From Flammeovirga yaeyamensis (GTDB taxonomy: Bacteria; Bacteroidota; Bacteroidia; Cytophagales; Flammeovirgaceae), in contig NZ_CP076132.1 in NCBI RefSeq assembly GCF_018736045.1, positions 2,775,501 to 2,839,500 of the forward strand: a DNA stretch of 64,000 nucleotides, given 5' to 3'. The notes below the pieces were generated by a model, which saw only the letters and a list, made by a program, of their open reading frames with translations, made no database searches and was not told the DNA's origin. The number at the start of each line of letters is the position of its first letter. The stretch's first letter is position 1. The position numbers and the translations under genes were made by a program. Shown piece by piece: positions 45,679 through 55,062 of the stretch.

Positions 45679-46797
45679 ATGACCATCACTGAATCCAAAT
45701 TTTATGAACTATGGCTTAACAACATCCAAGGAATTGGGGGTGCAACAAGTAAATTATTAATAAGTCATTTAGGATCTGCTGAAGATGTATTTAAATCTTC
45801 GCCTACTCAACTAAAAAAAGTAAGTGGTATTGGAGAACATACGATTCACTCAATTGGGATATCAAAAAAATATTTAAAGAAAATTGATCTTGAGGTCCAA
45901 AAAATTGAAAGTGCCAATGTTCGGGTTTTATCATATACCGATGATGAATTTCCTAAACGTTTAAAATACCAGAAAGACTCTCCTTACCTTATTTATGTGA
46001 AAGGAAAAGCAAAAGGGCTTTATGCCAAGAAAACAATTGGAATTGTAGGTTCTCGATCGGCAAATTATTACGGTAAATCAGTTACCAATAAATTGATTGA
46101 AGATTTGTCAAAATTTAAAGATATAGCTGTTATTAGTGGTTTGGCTTATGGGATTGATATACAAGCCCATAAATCATCATTAAGCAATAATGTGGGAACA
46201 ATTGGTGTAATGGCCAATGGTTTGAATAAAGTCTACCCTTCTATGCATAAAAACACTGCAATAGAAATGATTAAGGACGACAATAGCGGTCTTATTACTG
46301 AGAATTTAATGGACGCTGAACCTGATGGGCCTAAATTCCCTGCTAGAAATCGAATTATTGCAGGATTATCTGATGTCATCATTGTTATTCAAGGAAAAAA
46401 GAAAGGTGGTGCGCTTATTACTGCAGATATTGCCAACAGCTACCATAAAGAAGTTTTTGCTGTTCCAGGACAGGTGAATGATGAATTAGCTGAAGGATGT
46501 AATAACCTTATTAAATATCAGAAAGCTAGAATATACACTTCTGCTGATGATATCATCAAAATGATGAACTGGGATATTCAAGAAAAAAATAATACTCAAA
46601 AAACGCTATTTGATACCTCAGATTTATCGAAAGATGAATTATCTATTGTAGATTTATTGAAAGAAAACGAATATCACATAGAAGAATTAGCTATTCAACT
46701 TCAAACGCCAATTCCTAAATTGTCAGGCTTCTTACTACAACTTGAATTAAGAGGTATTATTCGTTTAAAGCCTGGAAATATTTATAGTTTAAAATAA
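45679..46797 (+). CDS. dprA: DNA-processing protein DprA
   Basis: A 372-residue protein that loads RecA onto incoming single-stranded DNA during natural transformation. It has a helix-hairpin-helix-like N-terminus (LKKVSGIGEHTIHSIG) and the extended Rossmann core GIVGSRSANYYGKS, ISGLAYGIDIQAHKSS, MANGLNKVYPSMH. It continues FPARNRIIAGLSDVIIVIQGKKKGGALITA and FAVPGQVNDELAEGCNNLI. The C-terminal ~60 residues form the winged helix. Length is normal. Followed one base later by the glycerate kinase gene, so probably one operon. Confidence 0.95.
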   Translation: MTITESKFYELWLNNIQGIGGATSKLLISHLGSAEDVFKSSPTQLKKVSGIGEHTIHSIGISKKYLKKIDLEVQKIESANVRVLSYTDDEFPKRLKYQKDSPYLIYVKGKAKGLYAKKTIGIVGSRSANYYGKSVTNKLIEDLSKFKDIAVISGLAYGIDIQAHKSSLSNNVGTIGVMANGLNKVYPSMHKNTAIEMIKDDNSGLITENLMDAEPDGPKFPARNRIIAGLSDVIIVIQGKKKGGALITADIANSYHKEVFAVPGQVNDELAEGCNNLIKYQKARIYTSADDIIKMMNWDIQEKNNTQKTLFDTSDLSKDELSIVDLLKENEYHIEELAIQLQTPIPKLSGFLLQLELRGIIRLKPGNIYSLK

Positions 46798-46798
46798 C

Positions 46799-47929
46799 AT
46801 GAAAATAGTAATTGCCCCTAATGCTTTTAAAGGTTGTATTTCGTCTATTGAGGCTGCCAATATTATACAAGAGGCATGGTTAAATAATAGACCAAACGAT
46901 GAAGTGATCAATCTACCACTTGCCGATGGTGGAGACGATTTTGATCATGTTATTGCCTTATATAAAAATGGGACATGGAACGAAGTGGCCACAGTGAATG
47001 CATTAAACCAACCACATACTTCTGGTTATTACAAAGTAAACAATGCGACTGCAGTAATAGGAATGGCATCTGTTTGTGGGTTAGCCGATATCAATGAAGG
47101 CAAAAGAAACGCTTTAGAAGCTAGCAGTAGAGGTTTAGGAATAGTGATGATGCAGGCGATTAATGATGGATGTAAGGAAATAATTATTGGTCTAGGTGGT
47201 AGTGCATCAACTGATTTTGGTTTGGGAGCACTGGCAGAATTAGGTCTACTATGTATTAATGATGACGGAACACCTATTCAACCCAACGGAGGTAATTTAT
47301 CTTCAATCAGAACATTTGATATTCAAGAATTACTAAATAAAATAGAGGGTATTTCTTTTTACATTGCTGTGGATGTTGAAAACGGATTGTTAGGAAAAAA
47401 TGGAGCTGCTCATGTTTTCGGTCCTCAAAAAGGTGCGAATGCAGAAACCATTAAAATACTCGATGATAATTTAAGCCACGCTGCCGACCTTACACAAATA
47501 GCTACAAGTATTGAAGTTCATGATGCTATTGGAAGTGGTGCTGCCGGCGGAACTGCAGGAGGTTTTATGGCTTTCTTAAATGCCACAATATTAAAAGGAA
47601 GTGAATTTGTGATGGATTGTTCAGGTTTTGAAGATCAACTCTCTGATACAAAATTAATTATCACATCAGAAGGTACGATTGATGATCAAAGTCTGTATGG
47701 TAAACTTCCCTATCAAGTAGCAATAAAAGGAAATGAATTAAAAATACCTGTATTAGCCTTGGTTGGTAATAATAAATTGTCAACCAATATAGAGCATCCT
47801 TTTTACAGTATATTCAATATCAACCAAAAGTTTAGAGGGTTTGATGATATGCTATCATTAGGTAAAGAAAACCTTTATAAAACTGTTGAGGAAATAGCTA
47901 AAATATTCTCTTTAAAACATGATATGTAA
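46799..47929 (+). CDS. Glycerate kinase (GarK/GlxK type)
   Basis: A 376-residue kinase of the glycerate kinase type 1 family that phosphorylates D-glycerate, usually to 2-phosphoglycerate. Seen are MKIVIAPNAFKGCISSIEAA at the start, NLPLADGGDDF, IIIGLGGSASTDFGLGALAELG, GLLGKNGAAHVFGPQKGA and TSEGTIDDQSLYGKLPYQVA. It directly follows dprA (one base), an unusual pairing that probably reflects operon economy rather than function. Confidence 0.93.
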   Translation: MKIVIAPNAFKGCISSIEAANIIQEAWLNNRPNDEVINLPLADGGDDFDHVIALYKNGTWNEVATVNALNQPHTSGYYKVNNATAVIGMASVCGLADINEGKRNALEASSRGLGIVMMQAINDGCKEIIIGLGGSASTDFGLGALAELGLLCINDDGTPIQPNGGNLSSIRTFDIQELLNKIEGISFYIAVDVENGLLGKNGAAHVFGPQKGANAETIKILDDNLSHAADLTQIATSIEVHDAIGSGAAGGTAGGFMAFLNATILKGSEFVMDCSGFEDQLSDTKLIITSEGTIDDQSLYGKLPYQVAIKGNELKIPVLALVGNNKLSTNIEHPFYSIFNINQKFRGFDDMLSLGKENLYKTVEEIAKIFSLKHDM

Positions 47930-48097
47930 TTAACAGATTTTACAATAAATAGTATCATTAAATAAGTTTTTTTTAGCATCTTGCATGGATTAATGGAAAT
48001 GTATACCATCGAAAATACCTACATTTCTGATTAAGAAAATAGATGATAAAGTCTTTTTTTTATTTTACTCAATTTTTAATAGCAACCTTCCATCTCT

Positions 48098-50440
48098 ATG
48101 ACAAACTCAATCAAAAAGATTGCAATCCTATTTTTTTCAGTGGTTTGTATTCCTTTTGCATATGGACAGAAAGAGTTCTACAATAACAACAAATTCAAAC
48201 AGTTAGACGAAGAACTACCTACTCCCAACGTATACAGAACAGGTTCTGGTGCTCCAGGAGCTGAATATTGGCAACAAAAAGCTGATTATGTTATCGAAGC
48301 TTCAATTGATGAAAAACTTCACCGATTGAATGGTAAAGAAACAGTGACTTATTTCAATAATTCACCTGAAACACTTACATATTTGTGGATTCAATTGGAT
48401 CAAAATATGAGAGCAACTGATTCTGACACTTACAAAATCAGACAAAATAAAATCAAAAAAGGGACAAACATCAATCAATTAGCAGCTATTGATGGATTCC
48501 CAGAGTATGATGGTGGACATAAGATCCAAAAAGTAACTACTGCAGATGGTAAAGACCTAAAATACACTATCAATAAAACAATGATGCGTATTGATTTACC
48601 AACTCCATTAAAGTCAGGTGAAAACTTCGCATTTAAAATTGATTGGTACTACAACATCAACGACCGTTTATTAATGGGTGGTCGTGGTGGCTACGAAACT
48701 TTTGCTGAAGATGGTAATACAATCTATACGATCACTCAGTGGTTCCCAAGAATGGCTGTTTACGATGATTTCAACGGCTGGCAGCACAAGCAATTCTTAG
48801 GTAATGGTGAGTTTGCTTTAACTTTTGGTGATTATGATGTAAAAATCACAGTACCATCTGATCATATTGTGGCATCAACTGGTGAATTACAAAACCCTGA
48901 TGATGTATTAACAGCCACTGAAAAGCAAAGATTCGAGGAAGCAAAAAAATCAGATAAACCAGTAGTTATCGTCACTCAAAAAGAAGCAGAGAAAAAAGAA
49001 AAAACTCAAGCTTCTGATACAAAAACTTGGCACTACAAAGCTGAAAATGTAAGAGATTTCGCATTTGGTTCATCAAGAAAATTCATTTGGGATGCAATGG
49101 GTGTAGATATCAATGGCAAAACTGTAATGGCAATGTCATACTACCCTAAGGAAGCGAACCCATTGTATGGTCAGTATTCTACGGAAGCGGTAGCGCATAC
49201 TTTAGAAGTTTATTCTAAATATACCATCGATTATCCTTATCCAGTAGCGATTTCAGTGGAAGCATCAAATGGTATGGAATACCCAATGATCTGTTTCAAC
49301 TACGGTCGACCTGAAAAAGATGGAACTTATTCTCCAAGAATCAAGTATGGAATGATTTCAGTAATTATCCACGAAGTGGGTCATAACTTCTTCCCTATGA
49401 TCGTCAACTCTGACGAGAGACAATGGACTTGGATGGACGAAGGATTGAATACTTTCTGTCAGTATTTAGCAGAACAAGAGTGGGAAGATGGCTATCCTTC
49501 AAGAAGAGGGCCTGCTGAAAATATTGTTCCTTACATGAAAGGTGAAAAAGATAATATCACTCCTATTATGACTAACTCAGAATCGTTAAAGCAATTTGGT
49601 AATAACGCTTATGGTAAGCCTGCTACAGCTTTAAACATTTTGAGAGAAACGGTGATGGGGCGTGAGTTATTTGACTATGCATTCAAAGAATATGCACAAA
49701 GATGGGCTTTCAAACACCCTAAACCTGCAGATTTCTACAGAACAATGGAAGATGCTTCTGCTGTAGATTTAGATTGGTTCTGGAGAGGTTGGTTCTATAC
49801 AACTGAAGCGGTAGATATTTCGATTAAGAATGTTATCGTAAAAGAACTAGATACTCAAGATCCAAAAGCTGAAAGTGCTAAACAAAAAGCAGAACGTGAT
49901 AATCAACCTAAGCAAATCACAACTATTCATAACGAAGAGGAAAAATTGGTTACTAGAGTTGAGAAGAGACCTGAATTAAAGGATTTCTACAACAGCTATG
50001 ACCCTCTTGATCCTAATATCGAAGATTTTGATAACTACAAAAAGTATCAATCTCAATTGAATAAAAAGGATAAAGCATGGTTAGCTTCTAAGCACTTTGT
50101 CTATCAAGTTGATTTTGAAAATGTAGGTGGTCTAGTAATGCCTATCATCATCGAACTTCAATTTGCAGATGGTTCTTCTGAGAAAAAGTATATCCCTGCT
50201 GAAATCTGGAAAATGGATGATACAGTAGTTTCAAAAGTATTTGTTACAGAAAAAGAGGTAACACAGTTTGTTCTTGATCCAAACAGAGAAACAGCTGATA
50301 TTGATACAGAGAACAACTATTATCCAAGAAAGCCTGAGGTAAGCCGTTTCAAATTATATAAGTCTGGCGCTAACCAACCAAGAACTTATGATAGCGGTAG
50401 ATTAAACCCAATGCAAAAGGCGAAGAAAAACAAGAAATAA
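48098..50440 (+). CDS. M1-family zinc metallopeptidase (first paralogue)
   Basis: A 780-residue exported enzyme (signal peptide to ACGQ-like AYGQ near residue 24). The zinc site is complete: H425-E426-V-G-H429, then E448 18 residues later (NSDERQWTWMDE), and the exopeptidase motif appears as GMEYPMICF (residues ~390-398), the M1 counterpart of GAMEN. The C-terminal ~190 residues are a beta-rich extension. Peptide N-terminal hydrolysis in the periplasm is likely. The next gene is a close copy in the same direction, behind a hairpin terminator. Confidence 0.9.
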   Translation: MTNSIKKIAILFFSVVCIPFAYGQKEFYNNNKFKQLDEELPTPNVYRTGSGAPGAEYWQQKADYVIEASIDEKLHRLNGKETVTYFNNSPETLTYLWIQLDQNMRATDSDTYKIRQNKIKKGTNINQLAAIDGFPEYDGGHKIQKVTTADGKDLKYTINKTMMRIDLPTPLKSGENFAFKIDWYYNINDRLLMGGRGGYETFAEDGNTIYTITQWFPRMAVYDDFNGWQHKQFLGNGEFALTFGDYDVKITVPSDHIVASTGELQNPDDVLTATEKQRFEEAKKSDKPVVIVTQKEAEKKEKTQASDTKTWHYKAENVRDFAFGSSRKFIWDAMGVDINGKTVMAMSYYPKEANPLYGQYSTEAVAHTLEVYSKYTIDYPYPVAISVEASNGMEYPMICFNYGRPEKDGTYSPRIKYGMISVIIHEVGHNFFPMIVNSDERQWTWMDEGLNTFCQYLAEQEWEDGYPSRRGPAENIVPYMKGEKDNITPIMTNSESLKQFGNNAYGKPATALNILRETVMGRELFDYAFKEYAQRWAFKHPKPADFYRTMEDASAVDLDWFWRGWFYTTEAVDISIKNVIVKELDTQDPKAESAKQKAERDNQPKQITTIHNEEEKLVTRVEKRPELKDFYNSYDPLDPNIEDFDNYKKYQSQLNKKDKAWLASKHFVYQVDFENVGGLVMPIIIELQFADGSSEKKYIPAEIWKMDDTVVSKVFVTEKEVTQFVLDPNRETADIDTENNYYPRKPEVSRFKLYKSGANQPRTYDSGRLNPMQKAKKNKK

Positions 50441-50449
50441 TATAACTGA

Positions 50450-50491
50450 GAATGTCTCATTATTGAATAAATGATGAGGCATTCTTTTTTT
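50450..50491 (+). terminator. Hairpin terminator abutting the second M1 start codon
   Basis: Arms GAATGTCTCAT (50450-50460) / ATGAGGCATTC (50474-50484) with one G-T pair, then seven Ts (50485-50491). The next gene's ATG is at 50495. The in-frame ATGATG at 50471-50476 lies inside the stem, so it is unlikely to be the start. Confidence 0.8.
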
Positions 50492-50494
50492 ACT

Positions 50495-52762
50495 ATGAAA
50501 GCACATTTCAAACTATTCACTCTTTCTAGCTTACTCTTATTATCCTCTGCAGTTTTTGGTCAAAAAGAGGCCTATAATAACAATAAATTTAAGCAGTTAG
50601 ACGAAGAACTTCCTACACCAAATGCCTTTCGTACAGGTAGCGGTGCTCCAGGTCATAAATACTGGCAACAAAAAGCCGATTATACTATTGAGGCTTTATT
50701 AGATGAAGAAAAACATCAGTTACATGGTATAGAGACCATTACTTATACCAATAACTCCCCCGATAACATCAAATACTTATGGGTGCAATTAGACCAAAAC
50801 ATGAGGGCAACCAACTCAAACACCTATAAAATCAGACAAAATAAAATCAAGGAACAAGCCAATGCTTCTTATTTCAATAGGATTGATGGTTTCCCTGATT
50901 ACGATGGTGGTCACAAAATTCTAGAAGTAAAAAATGCTGATGGAACAGATTTACCTTATACCATTAATCAAACGATGATGAGGGTCGATCTTCCGAAAGA
51001 TTTAAAATCAGGTGAAAGCTATACTTTTAAAGTGAAGTGGTTCTATAATATCAATGATAGATCGCTCATGGGTGGCCGTGGTGGTTACGAAACTTTTAAA
51101 GATGGTAATACATTATACACAATCACTCAATGGTTCCCAAGAATGGCAGTGTATGACGATGTGAACGGATGGCAGAACAAACAATTCCTTGGACGAGGTG
51201 AGTTCGCACTAACATTTGGTGATTATGATGTAAAAATCACGGTACCTGATGATCATATTGTCGCTTCTACTGGTGTTTTACAAGATTCATCTGTTCTATC
51301 AGAAACTCAAAGAGAACGTTTAGAACAAGCGAAAACAAGTGAGAAACCTGTTGAGATTGTAACAAAGAAAGAAGCAATTAAAAACGAAAAGAAAAAAGGG
51401 AAAGGCACTAAAATGTGGCACTACAAGGCAGAAAATGTAAGAGATTTTGCTTTTGGTTCTTCTAGAAAATTCATTTGGGATGCCATGGGCGTTGAGCAAA
51501 ATGGTAAAACTGTGATGGCCATGTCGTATTATCCAAAAGATGCCTATAACTTATACAATCGTTATTCTACAGAAGCTATTGCTCATACTATTGAGGTATA
51601 TTCTCGAATGACGTTCGATTACCCTTATCCTGTGGCTATTTCTGTTGAAGCCAATAATGGTATGGAATATCCGATGATCTGTTTCAATTACGGTCGTCAG
51701 GATAAAGACGGCAACTATTCTAAAAGAATTAAATACGGAATGTTATCAGTGGTTATTCACGAAGTGGGTCACAACTACTTCCCTATGATTGTCAATTCTG
51801 ATGAAAGACAATGGACTTGGATGGACGAAGGTTTAAACTCCTTCCTTCAATTTGTTGCAGAACAAGAATGGGAAAAGAACTATCCATCTATGGAAGGATT
51901 CCCTGATAATATCATCGAATATATGGAAGGTGATCCAGATGGTATTTCTCCTATCATGACCAACTCAGAATCTATCAAGCAATTTGGTTGGAATGCTTAT
52001 GCAAAACCTTCAGTTGCCTTGAACATTTTGAGAGAAACAGTAATGGGAAGAGAACTATTTGATTATGCCTTCAAGGAATATGCTCAAAGATGGAAATTTA
52101 AGCACCCTACCCCTGCCGATTTCTTTAGAACAATGGAAGACGCTTCGGGAATGGATCTTGATTGGTTCTGGAGAGGATGGTTCTATACCACTGAAGCTTG
52201 CGATATCAGTATTAAAGAAGTAAAAGCTTTATCATTAGACACTCAAAATCCAGAAGTGGAAATGAATTTAGCGAAACAACAAGAAGCTGATAAAAAACCA
52301 AGTATCACAGAAATCAATAATGAAAAAGCAGGTTTAGTTACTCGTGTAGATAAAAAGCCAGAACTAAAAGATTTCTACAATTCATATGATAAATACGAAG
52401 TAACAGAAGAAGACAAAATGAAATATGAAAAATATACTTCTTCTTTAAATGATAAGGATAAAGAGTGGATTGCAGCTAATAAATTTGCTTATCAGGTGGA
52501 CTTCGAAAATATAGGTGGGTTAGTTATGCCTATCATTATCGAATTGAAATATAAAGACGGTACTACGGAAAAGAGATATATTCCTGCTGAAATCTGGAAA
52601 AAAGACGATGTAGTAGTATCAAAAGTATTTGTTACAGACCAAGAGGTCGTTTCTTTCTTCTTAGATCCTAACAGAGAAACAGCTGATATTGATACATCAA
52701 ATAATCATTTCCCGAGAATTAAGCCGGTAAATAGATTCCAACTGTATAAGAGTAAGAAATAA
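50495..52762 (+). CDS. M1-family zinc metallopeptidase (second paralogue)
   Basis: A 755-residue enzyme from ATG 50495 (MKAHFKLFTLSSLLLLSSAVFGQ, a signal peptide). It matches the upstream M1 gene along its whole length by eye: the same KFKQLDEELPTPN opening, HEVGHN zinc motif, WMDEGLN with the third ligand Glu, and the same PAEIWK ending. The start at 50471 is rejected because it falls in a terminator stem. Tandem duplication is clear. Some loops differ (FLQFVAEQEWEKNYPSMEG against FCQYLAEQEWEDGYPSRRG), so substrate range may differ. Its own terminator follows at 52790. Confidence 0.9.
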   Translation: MKAHFKLFTLSSLLLLSSAVFGQKEAYNNNKFKQLDEELPTPNAFRTGSGAPGHKYWQQKADYTIEALLDEEKHQLHGIETITYTNNSPDNIKYLWVQLDQNMRATNSNTYKIRQNKIKEQANASYFNRIDGFPDYDGGHKILEVKNADGTDLPYTINQTMMRVDLPKDLKSGESYTFKVKWFYNINDRSLMGGRGGYETFKDGNTLYTITQWFPRMAVYDDVNGWQNKQFLGRGEFALTFGDYDVKITVPDDHIVASTGVLQDSSVLSETQRERLEQAKTSEKPVEIVTKKEAIKNEKKKGKGTKMWHYKAENVRDFAFGSSRKFIWDAMGVEQNGKTVMAMSYYPKDAYNLYNRYSTEAIAHTIEVYSRMTFDYPYPVAISVEANNGMEYPMICFNYGRQDKDGNYSKRIKYGMLSVVIHEVGHNYFPMIVNSDERQWTWMDEGLNSFLQFVAEQEWEKNYPSMEGFPDNIIEYMEGDPDGISPIMTNSESIKQFGWNAYAKPSVALNILRETVMGRELFDYAFKEYAQRWKFKHPTPADFFRTMEDASGMDLDWFWRGWFYTTEACDISIKEVKALSLDTQNPEVEMNLAKQQEADKKPSITEINNEKAGLVTRVDKKPELKDFYNSYDKYEVTEEDKMKYEKYTSSLNDKDKEWIAANKFAYQVDFENIGGLVMPIIIELKYKDGTTEKRYIPAEIWKKDDVVVSKVFVTDQEVVSFFLDPNRETADIDTSNNHFPRIKPVNRFQLYKSKK

Positions 52763-52789
52763 TCTACTTTATAGAGTATAAATCCATTG

Positions 52790-52834
52790 ATGCTGAAAAT
52801 AAGGGAATCTACTTCTTTTATTTTCAGCATTTTT
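52790..52834 (+). terminator. Rho-independent terminator of the second M1 gene
   Basis: Thirteen-base arms ATGCTGAAAATAA (52790-52802) / TTATTTTCAGCAT (52818-52830), then a T-run, 27 bp past the stop. Confidence 0.85.
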
Positions 52835-52924
52835 ACTTACAAAAAATCATCTGTACGAAGAATTACCTTTTTCGTCTGACAATGCTTATGTATATTAGTT
52901 GGAGAGATCAATGAAATAAACCAA

Positions 52925-53326
52925 ATGAATAAAACCGAGATATTAAAGATTACTGGCGAGCAACTGATAAAATTCAGTAGTGTATTTAAAGATGCTAAGT
53001 TTTGGAGAAAATTAATGAAATACGCAAAGAAAGCGGGGATTAAACTTTCTTTTTATGCTGTTACACTTTACTACACAATGCTGGATGAAGACACTCCAAA
53101 TACTTCTAAACTAGTTATTATGGGTGCTTTAGGTTATTTCATCCTTCCTATTGATCTTATACCAGATATTGCACCTGGTATAGGCTTTACAGACGATTTA
53201 GCAGCTTTAACGAGTGCCTTCTTTACTGTAGCCATGCATATCAAACCAGAACATAAGGAAAATGCGTTACTTGTACTACAAAAAATATTCGGAAGTGAAT
53301 TAACTTTAGAACAACTGGAATTTTAA
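52925..53326 (+). CDS. YkvA/DUF1232 family protein
   Basis: A 133-residue protein with one strong hydrophobic pair around KLVIMGALGYFILPIDLIPDIAPGIGFTDDLAALTSAFFT. This is the diagnostic core of YkvA/DUF1232 proteins (Y-LLPxDLIPD--P--G--DD). It probably sits at the inner membrane; its biochemical role is not known. The N-terminus (KFWRKLMKYAKKAGIKLSFYAVTLYY) is a basic helix, typical of the family. Monocistronic. A weak stem (TTAGGC...GCCTA) lies downstream but has no T-run. Confidence 0.88.
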   Translation: MNKTEILKITGEQLIKFSSVFKDAKFWRKLMKYAKKAGIKLSFYAVTLYYTMLDEDTPNTSKLVIMGALGYFILPIDLIPDIAPGIGFTDDLAALTSAFFTVAMHIKPEHKENALLVLQKIFGSELTLEQLEF

Positions 53327-53557
53327 TTGACTTACAAAGATTTTTTTATCAATAATTAATAATTAGGCTTATCAAACAGATAGGCCTATTGTGTTATAAA
53401 AAGCCAATAACTTAAATTAAATACTCTTTCATAACCCAAAATTGATTAAGCAAACTTAAATAAAGGTAAAAAAACTGACTAAAATGAACTCTTCATTGTC
53501 GTAAAAAGTATAACAAATTAAATCTAATTTTATTAAACCATCACAACTATCATGACA

Positions 53558-54226
53558 ATGAACAAACTAAGATCCAAAGCATTTGGTATGCTTGTGTTTT
53601 TTTCAATCATGTTGATAGGCTGTTCCAAACAAGGACCAGAATATGTTTCCGACTATGATGTCGTTATCACCAATTATGACCCTGAAAAAAAAGAACTATT
53701 CTCGGAAAAGAAAACTTTCGGGATGCCTTGGAAAGTTGTACACGTAGGTGATACAACAATCACAGAACCCACAGAATTTGATATTAAGGTATTAGAAACC
53801 ACTAGAGCTGAAATGGAAGCTAAAGGTTATACCTTTATCGAAGAAACAAGTAACGACCATCCTGACATGGTAGTTCTTTGCTACTCTGTAACCACTACAA
53901 GTGTTTATACTTGGTGGGATTGGTGGGGCGGTTACCCAGGATGGGGATATCCAGGTTGGGGTTACCCAGGTTGGGGATATCCAGGATGGGGTTACCCTGT
54001 TAGAGGAGTTTACGCTTACCAAAAAGGAACAGTGTTAGTGGAAATTGCTGAGAATATCCCAGTTCACTTACCTTCTGATGAAAAAGAAGTACAATACCCT
54101 ATTATGTGGGAAGGTGTAACAAATGGGTATACTACAAACACAGCGAATGAAATCATGAGAGTAGAGAAAAACATTAAGCAAATGTTTACTCAGTCACCTT
54201 ATATCCAATCAAATGACTCAAACTAA
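53558..54226 (+). CDS. DUF4136-family lipoprotein with GYPGW repeats
   Basis: A 222-residue lipoprotein (start at ATG 53558, lipobox MLIGC near residue 22). The body YVSDYDVVITNYDPEKKELFSEKKTFGMP and YPIMWEGVTNGYT fits DUF4136, a periplasmic/outer-membrane domain common in Bacteroidota. A tandem GYPGW repeat of about five units, at DNA level 15 bp each, sits near residues 126-150 between an Ig-like front and the last helix. Followed 7 bp later by an outer-membrane barrel gene, so the two probably act together at the outer membrane. Confidence 0.88.
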   Translation: MNKLRSKAFGMLVFFSIMLIGCSKQGPEYVSDYDVVITNYDPEKKELFSEKKTFGMPWKVVHVGDTTITEPTEFDIKVLETTRAEMEAKGYTFIEETSNDHPDMVVLCYSVTTTSVYTWWDWWGGYPGWGYPGWGYPGWGYPGWGYPVRGVYAYQKGTVLVEIAENIPVHLPSDEKEVQYPIMWEGVTNGYTTNTANEIMRVEKNIKQMFTQSPYIQSNDSN

Positions 54227-54233
54227 TACTAAT

Positions 54234-54830
54234 ATGAAAAAGTTAATCACATTAGTTGTTGCTTTGATCGGTTTTACTGCAACAACATTTGCTCAAGAAA
54301 AAATTCTATCTTTCCAATACAGCATGGCTGCACCAATGGGAGAAACTCAGGCATTTACAGATGCTCCAAGTTTTAGAGGTGGTACCTTAGAATATCGTCA
54401 TTTTGTTAATCCAAAAATGAGTGTTGGTTTCTCCTTAGGGTATCAACGATTCTACGAATATAAAGGATATAACACGGTAGAATTACCAGGAGAAAATGGT
54501 CACATTTCAGGTCAAGAGTACAATTACATTGATCAGTTCCCTATTATGGCCACTTATCATTATTATTTTGGTGAACAAGGTGGTATTCGTCCATACATAG
54601 GTGCAGGAATTGGTGCTGCTCATTACGAATACACTAATCAAATGGGCTCTATGGCTTCTGTTGGAAAACAGTGGCATATGCAAGTAGCTCCAGAAGTGGG
54701 TGTCCTTGTACCAATTGGATCTTCTATTTACTTGCATACCAATGTAAAGTATAATTACGCTTTCGAAGCAGGAAATTACTCTGCTCAACAATATTGGGGA
54801 TTCAATGTTGGTTTAGCATTCGATTTATAA
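54234..54830 (+). CDS. Outer-membrane beta-barrel protein (OmpA/porin-like)
   Basis: A 198-residue protein with a signal peptide (MKKLITLVVALIGFTATTFAQ). I start it at ATG 54234; the ATG at 54213 would overlap the upstream stop and add a non-signal stretch. Body has alternating amphipathic strands (GGTLEYRHFVNPKMSVGFSLGYQRFY, IRPYIGAGIGAAHYEY, SIYLHTNVKYNYAF) and ends in a terminal aromatic-containing strand (GFNVGLAFDL), as small eight-stranded barrels do. Second gene of an operon with the DUF4136 lipoprotein. A terminator follows. Confidence 0.85.
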   Translation: MKKLITLVVALIGFTATTFAQEKILSFQYSMAAPMGETQAFTDAPSFRGGTLEYRHFVNPKMSVGFSLGYQRFYEYKGYNTVELPGENGHISGQEYNYIDQFPIMATYHYYFGEQGGIRPYIGAGIGAAHYEYTNQMGSMASVGKQWHMQVAPEVGVLVPIGSSIYLHTNVKYNYAFEAGNYSAQQYWGFNVGLAFDL

Positions 54831-54900
54831 ACCAAGATTTGATTGAATTATATTCTTAAGATTCTAGACATATAATTTAAAATCAAATAAATGATAATAA

Positions 54901-54926
54901 GGCAGTCAGAAATGGCTGCCTTTTTT
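54901..54926 (+). terminator. Terminator of the barrel-protein operon
   Basis: Stem GGCAGTC / GGCTGCC (one G-T pair), then six Ts and a G, just before the feo operator. Confidence 0.8.
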
Positions 54927-54939
54927 GTAATTAATGTGA

Positions 54940-54959
54940 TTTTTAGGCTTGCCTAAAAA
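54940..54959 (+). promoter_or_regulatory. Palindromic DtxR/MntR-type operator
   Basis: TTTTTAGGC-TT-GCCTAAAAA, a perfect 9-base palindrome with a two-base centre. The TAGGC/GCCTA core resembles known DtxR/IdeR boxes (TTAGG...CCTAA). It lies 8 bp before the -7 box, so it should cover the -33 region. Autoregulation by the DtxR-FeoA protein encoded just downstream is the natural reading. Confidence 0.8.
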
Positions 54960-54967
54960 ATATTATG

Positions 54968-54975
54968 TATATTTG
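54968..54975 (+). promoter_or_regulatory. -7 promoter box of the feo operon
   Basis: TATATTTG followed by TG, a perfect TAnnTTTG match, 8 bp downstream of the operator palindrome and 87 bp before the ATG. Confidence 0.75.
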
Positions 54976-55062
54976 TGTAAACCTTTATATGATAAGATCA
55001 AAACACATCATTCAGGTCAAAACCATCTTTATGATGGATATACTACATTACTATAAAAATAA

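Noticed and set aside
50471-52762. Longer second M1 peptidase starting at 50471
   Set aside because: The ATGATG is inside the stem of a rho-independent terminator, and the ATG at 50495 begins a proper signal peptide.
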